Shown: positions 31,206 to 40,246, numbered from the stretch's first letter. The stretch is DNA of 64,000 bases from Vibrio furnissii CIP 102972 (GCF_000176175.1 NZ_ACZP01000014.1:1364001-1428000); one strand, 5' to 3'. A program made the numbers and translations. The notes: generated by a model not told the origin, from the letters alone.

Positions 31206-32111
31206 ATGGATAGTCGAAGTGTTTTCGCATCACTGCTGGTGGTGCTGATTTGGGGACTCAATTTCTCTGTCATTAAATTTGGCCTAGACGAGTTGCCACC
31301 GATTATGTTTTCGGGGTTACGCTTTCTCATTGTCGCGATTCCAGCGGTGTTTTTTATTCCGTTTCCGAAAACCTCGGTATGGAATGTCATTGGCGTGGGT
31401 GTATTTCTCGGCGTCCTTAAATTCAGTTTCTTGTTCGTCGCGATGAAAAGTGATGCTTCTGCTGGCATTTCATCTTTGCTATTGCAGGCGCAAGTGATCT
31501 TTACCGTCCTCCTGAGTGTCTTGCTGCTCAAAGAAAAAATCACCAAGGCGCAGTGTTTGGGGATCGCGATTGCGGCAATCGGATTTAGCCTGTTTTTCTT
31601 CGCTGCAAACGGCAATGTGACGATGACCGGCGTGACCATGATTTTGTGCGCAGCGCTGTTTTGGTCGATTTCCAACGTGATCATGAAGCGAATTAAAAAC
31701 GTCAATCTGCTGCATTTTATGGTGTGGGCGAGCCTTGTACCGCCTTTGCCCCTGTTTGCTATTTCGTATTTTGTGGAAACACGTGACCCGTTGGCAGTAT
31801 TGGCGGCAACCACGGCGCAATCCTGGTGGTCGGTGATCTATGTCGGCTACATTTCCACCTTGGTGGCCTTTGCGATTTGGGGATGGCTTCTCAACCATTA
31901 TCCTTCGGCTTCGGTGACGCCTTTTGCGTTGCTGATCCCGGTCGTTGGCATGGTCAGTTCTAGCGTGCTACTGAATGAAACCATGAGCCATTTAGAAGTT
32001 TTAGGGGCGCTACTCATCTTATGCGGGTTATCGGTGTCGGTGCTGGGTGGCATCGTACTGAAAGCCGTTAAACGTGCAAACGCTCAATCGTTATCGAGCG
32101 AAAATAATTAA
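31206..32111 (+). CDS. EamA-family (DMT) exporter
   Basis: The 301-residue protein has ten hydrophobic segments in two EamA repeats. The first begins LLVVLIWGLNFSVIKFGLDE; the second begins around SLVPPLPLFAIS. Members export amino acids and other small metabolites across the inner membrane. The closest recollection is the O-acetylserine/cysteine exporter type. No partner gene fixes the substrate. Confidence 0.87.
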   Translation: MDSRSVFASLLVVLIWGLNFSVIKFGLDELPPIMFSGLRFLIVAIPAVFFIPFPKTSVWNVIGVGVFLGVLKFSFLFVAMKSDASAGISSLLLQAQVIFTVLLSVLLLKEKITKAQCLGIAIAAIGFSLFFFAANGNVTMTGVTMILCAALFWSISNVIMKRIKNVNLLHFMVWASLVPPLPLFAISYFVETRDPLAVLAATTAQSWWSVIYVGYISTLVAFAIWGWLLNHYPSASVTPFALLIPVVGMVSSSVLLNETMSHLEVLGALLILCGLSVSVLGGIVLKAVKRANAQSLSSENN

Positions 32112-32388
32112 ATATTGGGAGATTTAAAGTACACTTTCTTATTTTTGACTAGACTTAAAACGATGTCTTGTTTCGTATAGGAAATATGAAATAGAGGCAC
32201 GTTTTTTTCTGCCAAAATAATAATAGGACGGCGTTATTTTTATTATCTCTTGTCTTAAAAACAACATGAGTCAAACTTTCCGATAAGGATGTCAATTCAA
32301 AATGATATTTATTGTTTCAAATCAAAGTCTATCTACGCTATTGGACTACTCTTTAACCATGTCTTACAGCGATATCCTAGGAGATAGC

Positions 32389-32790
32389 ATGAACATTAAA
32401 TCAACTTTGCTCTTAGTGGTACTTTTACTTTCTTCTTCAATGGCTTGGGCTGCTAGTTTTACTGGTAACACCGCTGGAACGATTCAATTTCGCGGTGCAG
32501 TGAATGAGCCCACTTGCAATGTAACGACGAATGGAATACGTGACTTAACCGTGACGCCGAATGGTATTACGACGAAAGGTGAAGTTGCATATCGCTTGAA
32601 CAATCAGGATATAACCCAATTAACAATGGGGGTATCGGATTGTCACGGATATAAAAGAAATTCAGAAGGTGCTGATGCGTTAACAATAACTGCGCGGCAA
32701 TCTCAACCCAATAATCTTGGGTATGTTGCCGGAACCGGAATGGTCGTCAGTTATGATGGAAAACACATTGTCACAATCGATTATGAATAA
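32389..32790 (+). CDS. Orphan type-1-fimbrial-like subunit
   Basis: I start at the ATG at 32389, with CTAGGAGATAGC ahead; the frame is open further upstream to 32302. The 133-residue product has a signal peptide ending SSMAWA. The mature part begins GTIQFRGAVNEPTCNVTT, typical of chaperone-usher pilin subunits, with a second Cys in GVSDCHGYK for the usual disulfide. The end is short, and a chaperone, usher or other subunit is absent. The gene and its 277-base upstream region are AT-rich compared with neighbours, suggesting transfer. It may be a secreted beta-sandwich protein rather than a true pilin. Confidence 0.65.
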   Translation: MNIKSTLLLVVLLLSSSMAWAASFTGNTAGTIQFRGAVNEPTCNVTTNGIRDLTVTPNGITTKGEVAYRLNNQDITQLTMGVSDCHGYKRNSEGADALTITARQSQPNNLGYVAGTGMVVSYDGKHIVTIDYE

Positions 32791-32865
32791 TAGGAATTGA
32801 ATGAGATATACATTTAATTTACTATCTCGGCGTATTATTTAGCATGAGTTATTTATTCAGTTAAT

Positions 32866-32897
32866 AAAAAGGAAGGCGGTCAGCCTTCCTTTTTTTG
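32866..32897. terminator. Bidirectional terminator between the fimbrial-like and peroxiredoxin genes
   Basis: AAAAAGGAAGGC-GGTCA-GCCTTCCTTTTTTT works on both strands between the two converging genes. Confidence 0.9.
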
Positions 32898-32920
32898 TCT
32901 CAAATTTTTTGTTTCAACGA

Positions 32921-33394
32921 TTACAGCGCTGCAAGAATAGCTTCTGCTTTGCTGACTTCAAATGATTTTGGTGCTTCGACGTTCAATGTCGTGACGACGC
33001 CGTTGTCGATGATCATGGCGTAACGCTGTGAACGCACGCCGCCAAATCCAGCGGTGTCCATTTCCAGACCCAGTGCTTTGGTAAAGCTTGCATCGCCGTC
33101 CGCCAGCATCATCAACTCAGAGGCATTCTGTGCTTCGCCCCAAGATTTCATGACAAACGCGTCGTTGACTGCAACACATGCGATGATGTCGACGCCTTTG
33201 GCTTTCAGTTTATCGGCTTGAACGACGTAACCTGGCAAGTGCTCTTCTGAGCACGTTGGGGTGAAAGCACCAGGTACGGCAAACAGCACCACTTTTTTAC
33301 CTGCAAACAGTTCGTTCACGTTGTGGTGAACCATACCGTCTTTTGTCAGTTGGCTGAGTGTTGCTTCTGGCAGGTGTTGTCCTTGCTTGATCAT
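32921..33394 (-). CDS. Prx5-type peroxiredoxin
   Basis: From the ATG at 33394 (site GAAGGAAATATC) the product has 157 residues. The peroxidatic cysteine lies in VPGAFTPTCSEEHLPGY, the Prx5 signature. The central segment VNDAFVMKSWGEAQ is also typical. It reduces hydrogen peroxide and organic peroxides, probably with glutathione/glutaredoxin or thioredoxin. There is no fused glutaredoxin domain, unlike the Haemophilus hybrid enzyme. Confidence 0.92.
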   Translation of the reverse strand: MIKQGQHLPEATLSQLTKDGMVHHNVNELFAGKKVVLFAVPGAFTPTCSEEHLPGYVVQADKLKAKGVDIIACVAVNDAFVMKSWGEAQNASELMMLADGDASFTKALGLEMDTAGFGGVRSQRYAMIIDNGVVTTLNVEAPKSFEVSKAEAILAAL

Positions 33395-33655
33395 GATATT
33401 TCCTTCATTTGGATGGAAGTGTTTCCCCGTTCTAAATGATATAGCCACTGGCAGTGCGACGACGTGCCGCACCATGCCGATGTGTTGGGGGAGAGATGGA
33501 AGTCTTCTTACAGTCTAGTCTGAATTCATCAATCTAAAAACAGAGAAACATTGGGGATATTGTGATATTTCTTCGATCCTTGGTTGTATGCGTATGGAAG
33601 CGGCGCTATGTTGGTAACTCACTGACATAACGCGACTTATCACAGGGAGTGACCC

Positions 33656-34069
33656 ATGCACGTCGACTATCAAACCGGGCGTCCAATCAGCGCTGATCAA
33701 TTTATTGCTCTGCTCAATGAAACCACGTTAGGGCCACGTCGACCAACGGACGATCGCGCGTGCATTGAAGGCATGTTGGCGCATGCGGATTTGCTTGTCA
33801 CGGCGTGGATAGGTGAACGATTAGTGGGTGTTGCTCGTTCGGTGACGGATTTTTGCTATTGCTGCTATTTGTCGGATCTTGCCGTGTCGGAGCACATTCA
33901 AGCGCAGGGTATCGGCAAGCAGTTGATTGAGCATACGTTTGCCGCGCTAAAGCCCGGTTGCAAACTGATTTTGCTGGCGGCGCCTCAAGCGGTTGGGTAT
34001 TACCCCAAGATTGGTTTCACTCAACATCACAGTTCATGGGTGATGTCGTCTGCTCAAGAACTGAAATAA
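33656..34069 (+). CDS. GNAT-family N-acetyltransferase
   Basis: The 137-residue protein has the GNAT beta4 strand CCYLSDLAVSEHIQAQGIGKQ with the Q-x-x-G-I-G acetyl-CoA loop and YYPKIGFTQHHSSW near the end. This small one-domain form is common in gammaproteobacteria and its acceptor is unknown. The ribosome site is CAGGGAGTGACCC. It opens the long co-directional array. Confidence 0.88.
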   Translation: MHVDYQTGRPISADQFIALLNETTLGPRRPTDDRACIEGMLAHADLLVTAWIGERLVGVARSVTDFCYCCYLSDLAVSEHIQAQGIGKQLIEHTFAALKPGCKLILLAAPQAVGYYPKIGFTQHHSSWVMSSAQELK

Positions 34070-34111
34070 AACGGAGGGACAACGTTCATCAACGAACGGT
34101 CTGTGAAGAAC

Positions 34112-34741
34112 ATGTACGTACCAACCCCAAAAGCGGATTATGACCCAATTGCTGAAGCGTGGCACAAACTCCGCACGCAGCTGCCTCCGCCTGATCTCGC
34201 ACTGTTTGAGTTATTTCGCTGCTACATTCCGCCACATGGCTGCATCTTGGATTTAGGATGTGGCCATGGCGTGCCGATTGATACCATGATGAGCGCGCGT
34301 GGTTTTGAGGTAACAGGCGTGGATCGCTCCGAACGGTTGCTCGATCTTGCGCGTTCAGCCATGCCGCAACACCAATGGATTTGCAGCGAGTTGGAATCCT
34401 TTGAACCGACCGAACGCTATCATGGTGTGGTTATCTGGGACAGCTTGTTTCATCTTTCGCGTCAGGAACACGTGCCACTGCTGCGCAAAGCGTTTCAAGC
34501 GCTTGAGCCGGATGGTGTGTTGATTCTATCGAGCGGTGGCAGCGACGATGATCTACCGCCGTTTACGGATGTCATGCTCGGCCATGAGTTTTTTTACGAT
34601 GCATTTCCTGTTGCCGCGCTGCTGCATCACTGCCGCGAAATAGGATTTCGTATTTTGCGCCATGAATTGGTCAATGAACCCGATGGCGGCCGCGATAAAG
34701 GGCGACTGGGCGTCGTGTTGCAAAAACCAGCCACGCCTTGA
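34112..34741 (+). CDS. Class I SAM-dependent methyltransferase
   Basis: The frame gives 209 residues from the ATG at 34112, or 212 from a GTG at 34103. Motif I ILDLGCGHGVPID and the acidic loop EVTGVDRSERLLDLAR bind S-adenosylmethionine. GVVIWDSLFHLSR is the post-motif strand. The fold is that of small-molecule methyltransferases; no substrate can be read. It follows the GNAT gene after about 40 bases. Confidence 0.87.
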   Translation: MYVPTPKADYDPIAEAWHKLRTQLPPPDLALFELFRCYIPPHGCILDLGCGHGVPIDTMMSARGFEVTGVDRSERLLDLARSAMPQHQWICSELESFEPTERYHGVVIWDSLFHLSRQEHVPLLRKAFQALEPDGVLILSSGGSDDDLPPFTDVMLGHEFFYDAFPVAALLHHCREIGFRILRHELVNEPDGGRDKGRLGVVLQKPATP

Positions 34742-34976
34742 TTGTTCGGTAGGCATGGGGCGGCCTAAAGCGTCCGTGGCTTCGCCTTTTCCCGTACACG
34801 GTCTCGGAAGGCTAAGGTAAAGATCATTCTGATGAAAGTGTTGTTTATTCGCTCTCAATCTGTTGGAGCGTCGTAAATTCCCCGCATCGTTTGCCGCAAC
34901 CTGAGCATTCGGGGTTAATTTAACATCTTGCTTACGTTAGGATATTCGCCATGATTCACCGCGAAAGGACGCGAAT
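34742..34976. other. Gap between methyltransferase and GNAT genes
   Basis: These 235 bases hold no gene I can support. A very short frame near 34833 (MKVLFIRSQS-like, 14 codons) may be a remnant of a lost gene start, but it is too short to judge. Confidence 0.3.
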
Positions 34977-35447
34977 ATGTTGACGCTCCAGCCCATGTTG
35001 GCACAACACCTTGAACAAGTTGCCGAGTTGAAGGTGGCCGATGACCAACTCAAATTTGTCGGTACCATTGACGAGATTCTCGTTAATATCGACGACCAAA
35101 TTCATCCTCACGTCTTGGTTGCCAATGGCAACGTGGTCGGTTTTTTCCTTATTGATACGACGTACAGCCTGCAATACGACTTTGCTGGTGCGCACAATCT
35201 TGGACTGCGTGCGTTTTTTGTATCGCAACAGGCGCAAGGGAAGGGCTATGGCAAGCAAGCGGCGGCATGCATGAAAACGTATCTGCACAGCAGCTATCCG
35301 CAATTTTCGCGCGTTTATCTGACCGTCAATTGCAAAAATCCCGGAGCCCGTCACTGTTATCTTCACGGTGGTTTTGTCGATGACGGCGAATTGTATCTCG
35401 GCGGCGCTGCTGGCCCACAACACATCATGCATCTTGATCTATCATGA
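34977..35447 (+). CDS. GNAT-family N-acetyltransferase
   Basis: The 156-residue protein has LRAFFVSQQAQGKGYGKQAA, which contains the Q-x-x-G-x-G acetyl-CoA loop, and VNCKNPGARHCYLHGGFVDD near the C-terminus. The form resembles spermine/spermidine-type acetyltransferases, though the acceptor is not certain. The site AAAGGA lies ahead of the ATG. Confidence 0.88.
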   Translation: MLTLQPMLAQHLEQVAELKVADDQLKFVGTIDEILVNIDDQIHPHVLVANGNVVGFFLIDTTYSLQYDFAGAHNLGLRAFFVSQQAQGKGYGKQAAACMKTYLHSSYPQFSRVYLTVNCKNPGARHCYLHGGFVDDGELYLGGAAGPQHIMHLDLS

Positions 35448-35530
35448 GAATCTCCGCCGATTTTTCGCGTTTCTTCAATCACTTCCGTCGTCTGCGTATA
35501 TACTTTTAATTCAACCATAAGGAGCGTGGC

Positions 35531-36067
35531 ATGTATCAAAGTGTTCTGACGTTTTGGTTCAACGAACTGACCCCAGAGATGTGGTGGAAAAAAGAGGTGT
35601 CGCTTGATGATCAAGTGCGCGATCGCTTTACGCCGCTGCATGAGCAGGCGGTAAAAGGGGAGCTATTTCATTGGCGACAATGTCCACAGGGGGCTTTGGC
35701 GGAAGTCATTGTTCTCGACCAATTCTCTCGCAACATGTTTCGAGACACGCCCAGAGCATTCGCTCAGGATCCACAAGCGCTCACTTTGGCGCAGTTTGCG
35801 ATTGAAAAGGGTTTTCACAAGCAGCTCAACAAAACGGAGCAAGTTTTCCTCTATTTGCCATTCATGCACAGTGAATCGCGGTTGATCCACGCCGCCGCGA
35901 TGGATCTTTACAGTGAATTGGGCGAGCAAGTGAATCTCGATTTTGAAATGCAGCACAAAGCCATCATTGAGCGTTTTGGCCGTTATCCCCATCGAAACGC
36001 CATTTTAGGCAGGCCATCGACTGAAGAAGAGCTGGCGTTTCTCAAACAGCCCAACTCCGCATTTTAG
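35531..36067 (+). CDS. DUF924 family protein
   Basis: The 178-residue protein has the DUF924 pattern: VLTFWFNELTPEMWWKK, then VIVLDQFSRNMFRDTPRAFA, then FLYLPFMHSES and RFGRYPHRNAIL. The fold is an all-helical TPR-like bundle. Members are widespread and of unknown function. The ribosome site AAGGAGCGTGGC is strong. Confidence 0.9.
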   Translation: MYQSVLTFWFNELTPEMWWKKEVSLDDQVRDRFTPLHEQAVKGELFHWRQCPQGALAEVIVLDQFSRNMFRDTPRAFAQDPQALTLAQFAIEKGFHKQLNKTEQVFLYLPFMHSESRLIHAAAMDLYSELGEQVNLDFEMQHKAIIERFGRYPHRNAILGRPSTEEELAFLKQPNSAF

Positions 36068-36318
36068 GTGACACCGCGATCGCAATCGGTTCTAGGAAAA
36101 CAGAAGATTGCTACGCACAAACGAAGCTGGCGTTCAGCGAATATGGCCCGGCGGCAATTCAACAAGCGTTCAGTGTGGTTGAGGACGTGGCTTTTGCTGA
36201 ACTGATGGGGGGCGCGGAACGTACAAAGCGATATGGGTTCGTTCGAGAAGTCTCTCGATCAGAAAAAATTACAGACGCTGAGCGAGTAAGGGATGCGTTG
36301 GGTTCAGCGCTCAATTAA
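36068..36318 (+). pseudogene. Possible gene remnant after the DUF924 gene
   Basis: A frame of more than 75 codons without a start codon ends at a TAA (36316-36318). It reads in part TKLAFSEYGPAAIQQAFSVV, with a helical, charged C-terminus ending RVRDALGSALN. The composition looks protein-like, but there is no ATG or ribosome site at its left end. The only internal starts (GTG near 36179, ATG at 36206) have no ribosome site. I do not recognise it. It may be the tail of a gene whose front was lost. Confidence 0.3.
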
Positions 36319-36330
36319 GGAAAGGCAAAC

Positions 36331-36807
36331 ATGACCTCCATTTATCTATTTGATTGGGGTGATACCTTGATGGTGAACATGCCATCATATCAGGGCAAAA
36401 TGTGTGATTGGCCGAGTGTGGAAGCCACGCCACAGGCGCTTGAAACCTTAAGAATGCTTAGCCAACACGCGCAGGTTTATGTCGCGACCAATGCCGATGA
36501 TTCGACCGAAGCGGATATTCAACAGGCGTTTGCACGGGTGGGGTTAGATGACTTTATTCAAGGTTATTTTTGCAAACAGACGTTGGGTTTTGCGAAAGGA
36601 ACGCCCGAATTTTTTGCCACCATTCTTCATCATCTCAACGTGCGTGCTGACGCGATCACCATGGTCGGCGATACACTCGAAAAAGACATTTTGCCTGCGT
36701 TAGATGCTGGCATGCAGGCGGTTTGGTACAACCCGTCACATCAAATGGCCAGCAAGCCTTATTCAGGGTCGGTCATCCACTCATTGGCAGAACTCATTGA
36801 AGAGTAG
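36331..36807 (+). CDS. HAD-family hydrolase
   Basis: The 158-residue protein has a HAD core. The first motif is FDWGDTLMVN, where the nucleophile Asp is followed by W rather than the usual x-D (D-W-G-D). The last motif GDTLEKDILPALDAGMQAV is intact. It probably removes phosphate from a small metabolite. There is little cap domain. The ribosome site is AAGGAAAGGC. It precedes an isochorismatase-family gene by nine bases. Confidence 0.85.
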   Translation: MTSIYLFDWGDTLMVNMPSYQGKMCDWPSVEATPQALETLRMLSQHAQVYVATNADDSTEADIQQAFARVGLDDFIQGYFCKQTLGFAKGTPEFFATILHHLNVRADAITMVGDTLEKDILPALDAGMQAVWYNPSHQMASKPYSGSVIHSLAELIEE

Positions 36808-36816
36808 GGATTCGCG

Positions 36817-37359
36817 ATGCTAGGGAAACACAATACGGGATTGATTGTGGTCGACATTCAGGGCAAGTTGGCGCAAATCGTTCATCAAAGCGAGGCATTG
36901 ATCCGCAATGTTCGCGCGCTGATTCAAGGCGCGCAGGTGTTGGAACTCCCCATCATTTGGCTTGAGCAAAACGCGGCCAAATTGGGGCAAACGCATCCTG
37001 ACTTGGCCGAATTGCTGTCGCGCAGCGCCCAACCGATTGAGAAGTTTCATTTCGGCGCGGGTAACGAGCGCCTTTTTGTGGAAGCGATTCAACAGGCTGG
37101 CGCGACAAACTGGCTGGTGTGCGGCATCGAAACGCACATTTGTGTGTATCAAACGGTGTCGGGGCTACTCGCAGAAGGGTTGCATGTTGAAGTGGTACAG
37201 GATGCCGTTTCTTCGCGAAGTGAAGCGAATCTTGCCTTGGGGCTGAAGAAAATGGTTCACCAAGGCGCGCAGTTAACGTCAGTGGAAATGTGTTTGTATG
37301 AGCTGGTGGAGGATTGCCGCGCCGCAGAATTTAAACCGATTTTACAATTGATTAAGTAA
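36817..37359 (+). CDS. Isochorismatase-family cysteine hydrolase
   Basis: The 180-residue protein shows the family triad: Asp in LIVVDIQGKLAQ, Lys in PIEKFHFGAGNER and Cys in WLVCGIETHICVYQTV. The GIETHICVYQT form is that of YcaC-like hydrolases, whose substrate is unknown. The gap to the HAD gene is nine bases, so the two are probably co-transcribed. Confidence 0.9.
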   Translation: MLGKHNTGLIVVDIQGKLAQIVHQSEALIRNVRALIQGAQVLELPIIWLEQNAAKLGQTHPDLAELLSRSAQPIEKFHFGAGNERLFVEAIQQAGATNWLVCGIETHICVYQTVSGLLAEGLHVEVVQDAVSSRSEANLALGLKKMVHQGAQLTSVEMCLYELVEDCRAAEFKPILQLIK

Positions 37360-37448
37360 AGCGCGCTGGTGAACATGATGCTTGACGGGATGGATGTTGC
37401 GATAAAGAATGTGACCTTCTTTTCGAAGTCATCAAGGACACATCAGCA

Positions 37449-37913
37449 ATGGACATTGCAGTCGATAATCTACAAGAATCTGGCGTTATTCGTTTGTTGG
37501 AAGAGCATCTGGCGGACATGTACGCCACATCGCCTCCAGAAAGTGTACACGCGCTGGATGTTGAGGCACTGAAGCACCCATCGATTACATTTTGGGCCGC
37601 GAAAGATGGTGGCGAAGTGCTTGGTTGCGTCGCGCTGAAAGAGTTGGACGCACAGCATGGAGAAATCAAATCGATGCGAACGGCATCTGCGGCGCGTCAT
37701 CGCGGCGTGGCCTCGCAGCTGTTGTTACACTTGATCAACGAAGCCAAGGCGCGTGGATATCAAACGTTGAGTCTGGAAACTGGTTCTGAAACGTTTTTTC
37801 TGCCAGCGCGCACGCTGTATGAGAAAAACGGTTTTCGCTATTGCGAGCCTTTTGCCAATTACCAACCCGATCCCAACAGCAAATTTATGACCCGTGATCT
37901 GACTGAGCAATAA
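37449..37913 (+). CDS. GNAT-family N-acetyltransferase (ElaA/YjgM type)
   Basis: The 154-residue protein has the strand IKSMRTASAARHRGVASQLL with the R-x-x-G-V-A acetyl-CoA loop, and ARTLYEKNGFRYCEPFANY. This resembles a widespread small acetyltransferase group in Vibrio. The acceptor is unknown. The site AAGGACACATCAGCA has long but acceptable spacing. Confidence 0.87.
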   Translation: MDIAVDNLQESGVIRLLEEHLADMYATSPPESVHALDVEALKHPSITFWAAKDGGEVLGCVALKELDAQHGEIKSMRTASAARHRGVASQLLLHLINEAKARGYQTLSLETGSETFFLPARTLYEKNGFRYCEPFANYQPDPNSKFMTRDLTEQ

Positions 37914-38045
37914 GGATAAGAAGGCAGCAACTCATGCGGCCTGTTTGTTAAGGTGCTGTATTCCTCGGACGCGTGTTTCCTCAATTCTCTCGTTGTACGC
38001 ACTCAGCCGCGCGGGCTTGCTCGAGTGTGATAGGAGCTTTCATTG

Positions 38046-38606
38046 ATGAGTCAATCCCATTTTTCCGGTCGTTATGAAGTGGAGCTGAAATATCGCATCG
38101 CTTGCAAAACACAGTTTCTTCATCAGCTCAGCCAGATGCCTCATGACGTGATGTTGGAAGACAATCACGAACGTGACGATTACTTCGATACGCCGCAGCG
38201 CACGTTGCGTGAGCAACACAAAGCGTTGTGCATTCGTGACATGCAGCCATCAGGCATCCGTTTGTGGATCGTCAAAGGCCCGGGAGATGATTGTTGCCAG
38301 GCGACCAATATCACCGATGTGGATACGGCGAAAAACATGCTCATGACCATGGGGTATGAGTGCGTTCTGACGATGCAAAAGACGCGCAGTATCTATTTTG
38401 TCGGCGAGTTCCATATCACCGTGGATGTGTTGCCGGGAATTGGCGAGTTTGCTGAGTTTGCAATCATGACCGACGACGAAAGCGCACTCGCGATGTATCG
38501 CGCGCAATTGGTTGAGTTGGCTGCGCGGTTTGGTTTAGCAGAACAGGATCGAGAACATCGCGCATATCGTACGCTGTTTGAACAGCATCAAACCCACATG
38601 TCCTAG
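38046..38606 (+). CDS. CYTH-domain protein (class IV adenylate cyclase-like)
   Basis: I chose the ATG at 38046 (186 residues); a TTG at 38043 is also possible behind TAGGAG. The ExExK motif YEVELKYRI opens the CYTH fold. YFDTPQRTLREQHKALCIR and RLWIVKGPG supply further conserved charged residues. The family includes CyaB-type class IV adenylate cyclases, thiamine triphosphatases and triphosphate tunnel enzymes. A class IV cyclase role is possible from length, but a triphosphatase cannot be excluded. Confidence 0.75.
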   Translation: MSQSHFSGRYEVELKYRIACKTQFLHQLSQMPHDVMLEDNHERDDYFDTPQRTLREQHKALCIRDMQPSGIRLWIVKGPGDDCCQATNITDVDTAKNMLMTMGYECVLTMQKTRSIYFVGEFHITVDVLPGIGEFAEFAIMTDDESALAMYRAQLVELAARFGLAEQDREHRAYRTLFEQHQTHMS

Positions 38607-38638
38607 CAAAAATATAGGGACGAGTTTCAAGGATGAGT

Positions 38639-39370
38639 ATGAATCAAGTCGTTATTGTCACCGGCGGAAGCCGAGGAATTGGTGCCGCAACGTCGCTGTT
38701 GCTGGCACAACAAGGATACGCGGTCTGCGTGAACTATCGCGCCAATCGCGCCAGTGCCGACAAGGTGGTCGAAGCCATTACGCAAGCGGGTGGCCGCGCT
38801 TTTGCTATGCAAGCGGATATTGCCAAGGAAGAGGATGTTGTCGCCTTGTTTACGGCGACTCAGCAGCGTTTTGGGCCTGTGACCCATTTGGTCAACAACG
38901 CTGGCATCTTGGACAAACAGAGCCGTTTGGTGGAAATGAGCGTCGCGCGGTTTCGTCATGTGCTAGACACCAATGTCATCGGCTGTTTTCTCTGTTGCAG
39001 AGAAGCGCTCAAGCAAATGCCATCCGGTGGTGCAATTGTCAATGTGTCGTCTGCGGCCTCCCGCAGCGGTGCGCCGTTTGAATACATCGACTACGCAGCC
39101 TCAAAAGGGGCGATGGATACTTTGACCAAAGGGTTGTCGCTCGAAGTTGCAGCGCTGGGCATTCGCGTGAACGCGGTGCGGCCGGGCTTTATCTATACCG
39201 AGATGCACGCCGATGGCGGTGAACCGGGACGCGTGGATCGCTTAGCGCCCAACATTCCGCTTCAGCGTGGTGGTACGCCGGAAGAAGTTGCCAACGCCAT
39301 CGCATGGTTGTTGTCGGATGAAGCCTCGTACGTGACCGGCTCCTTTATTGATCTGGCGGGTGGACGTTAG
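38639..39370 (+). CDS. Short-chain dehydrogenase/reductase
   Basis: I start at the ATG at 38639 because AAGGA then has proper spacing (243 residues); an ATG at 38633 would add two residues. The cofactor motif TGGSRGIGAATS and the catalytic DYAASKGAMDTL are clear, with NNAG and NVSSAASRSG between. The TGGSRGIG / NYRAN pattern suggests NADPH. It probably reduces a carbonyl of unknown structure; YgfF-like glucose dehydrogenase relatives share this form. Its last four bases overlap the converging methyltransferase gene. Confidence 0.9.
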   Translation: MNQVVIVTGGSRGIGAATSLLLAQQGYAVCVNYRANRASADKVVEAITQAGGRAFAMQADIAKEEDVVALFTATQQRFGPVTHLVNNAGILDKQSRLVEMSVARFRHVLDTNVIGCFLCCREALKQMPSGGAIVNVSSAASRSGAPFEYIDYAASKGAMDTLTKGLSLEVAALGIRVNAVRPGFIYTEMHADGGEPGRVDRLAPNIPLQRGGTPEEVANAIAWLLSDEASYVTGSFIDLAGGR

Positions 39371-40053
39371 TTGCCGAGTTGAACGGCCTGATAGGCTGCC
39401 AAAATTGGCGCCACTTTTTCAGGCGAGCTCTGCTGCATGCGCGCGTAATGCGCCAGCAGCTTGGCATGATAGCGTTGAGCAACGTCGCGATATTCGTTGT
39501 TGGGGCGCCAAATTTGCGAGCCGACCATCGAGACTGGGTCATCCACTGGGCTGGCGCTGTTGACGGCCACGTGCAGCACTTCGTAGTAGCGTCGGTTATC
39601 TTCCAGCAGCGTTTCTGTGATGCACTGCGCGCCGAGTTGATGTAACTGCTGACGCAACGTGTAAACATGATGCACCGGACACAGCAAAAACTCGATGGCC
39701 GTGTTGGGGTGGTCGGTTGTCACGCGACTGACCAGCTCCGACATCAAATCACCGCCGACACCGGCAATGATCACTAAATGGGTGCCAGCATAATCAGACA
39801 ACGGCAAGGCGCCGACATCTTGGCAGTGGGTTTGCCAGTGAAAACCGCTATCTAGTGGAAAATAGTGCTCAAGCCGCTGCTGCACCAATGCCATAAGATC
39901 GGGCACGATATCCACAAAATGCACATGAGTCTCTGCCATGCGTTGTAGCAATGTCATTCCCAAAAATCCGTGGTCACAGCAACAATCCCAAATGTGGTCA
40001 TAGTGTTGCGTCACAAGCTTTTCAATGGTCTGCAGGCGTTTACTCAGTTTCAT
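39367..40053 (-). CDS. TrmK-family tRNA (adenine-N1)-methyltransferase
   Basis: The 228-residue protein is the only minus-strand gene in the array. KLSKRLQTIEKLVTQHYDHI, WDCCCDHGFLGMTLL and HLVIIAGVGGDLMSEL match the TrmK (DUF633) family. In B. subtilis TrmK methylates A22 of tRNA. The usual D-I-G-[ST]-DH SAM motif is replaced by DCCCDHG, as in gammaproteobacterial members. The ribosome site is weak. It overlaps the SDR gene stop by four bases at its 3' end. Confidence 0.82.
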   Translation of the reverse strand: MKLSKRLQTIEKLVTQHYDHIWDCCCDHGFLGMTLLQRMAETHVHFVDIVPDLMALVQQRLEHYFPLDSGFHWQTHCQDVGALPLSDYAGTHLVIIAGVGGDLMSELVSRVTTDHPNTAIEFLLCPVHHVYTLRQQLHQLGAQCITETLLEDNRRYYEVLHVAVNSASPVDDPVSMVGSQIWRPNNEYRDVAQRYHAKLLAHYARMQQSSPEKVAPILAAYQAVQLGN

Positions 40054-40246
40054 TCATTCACAGCAAAGTCGTTCAAGAGGCGCTATTGTAGAGATTAGTG
40101 TGACGTTGGCGAAGTCATTTCTGCTCAAATCAAAAGGATGGTGACAAAGGAGGCCTACGTCGTGACGATAACTGAGCGAAACGCTCCGCTGCGCTCGTAC
40201 AAGTGGTTATCGCGAACATGGGAAGCGGAAGTTCTGGAGGCAAATG

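Noticed and set aside
36331..36807. A broken HAD hydrolase
   Set aside because: The first motif DWGDT is unusual but keeps both acidic residues, and the last motif is intact, so the enzyme is probably functional.
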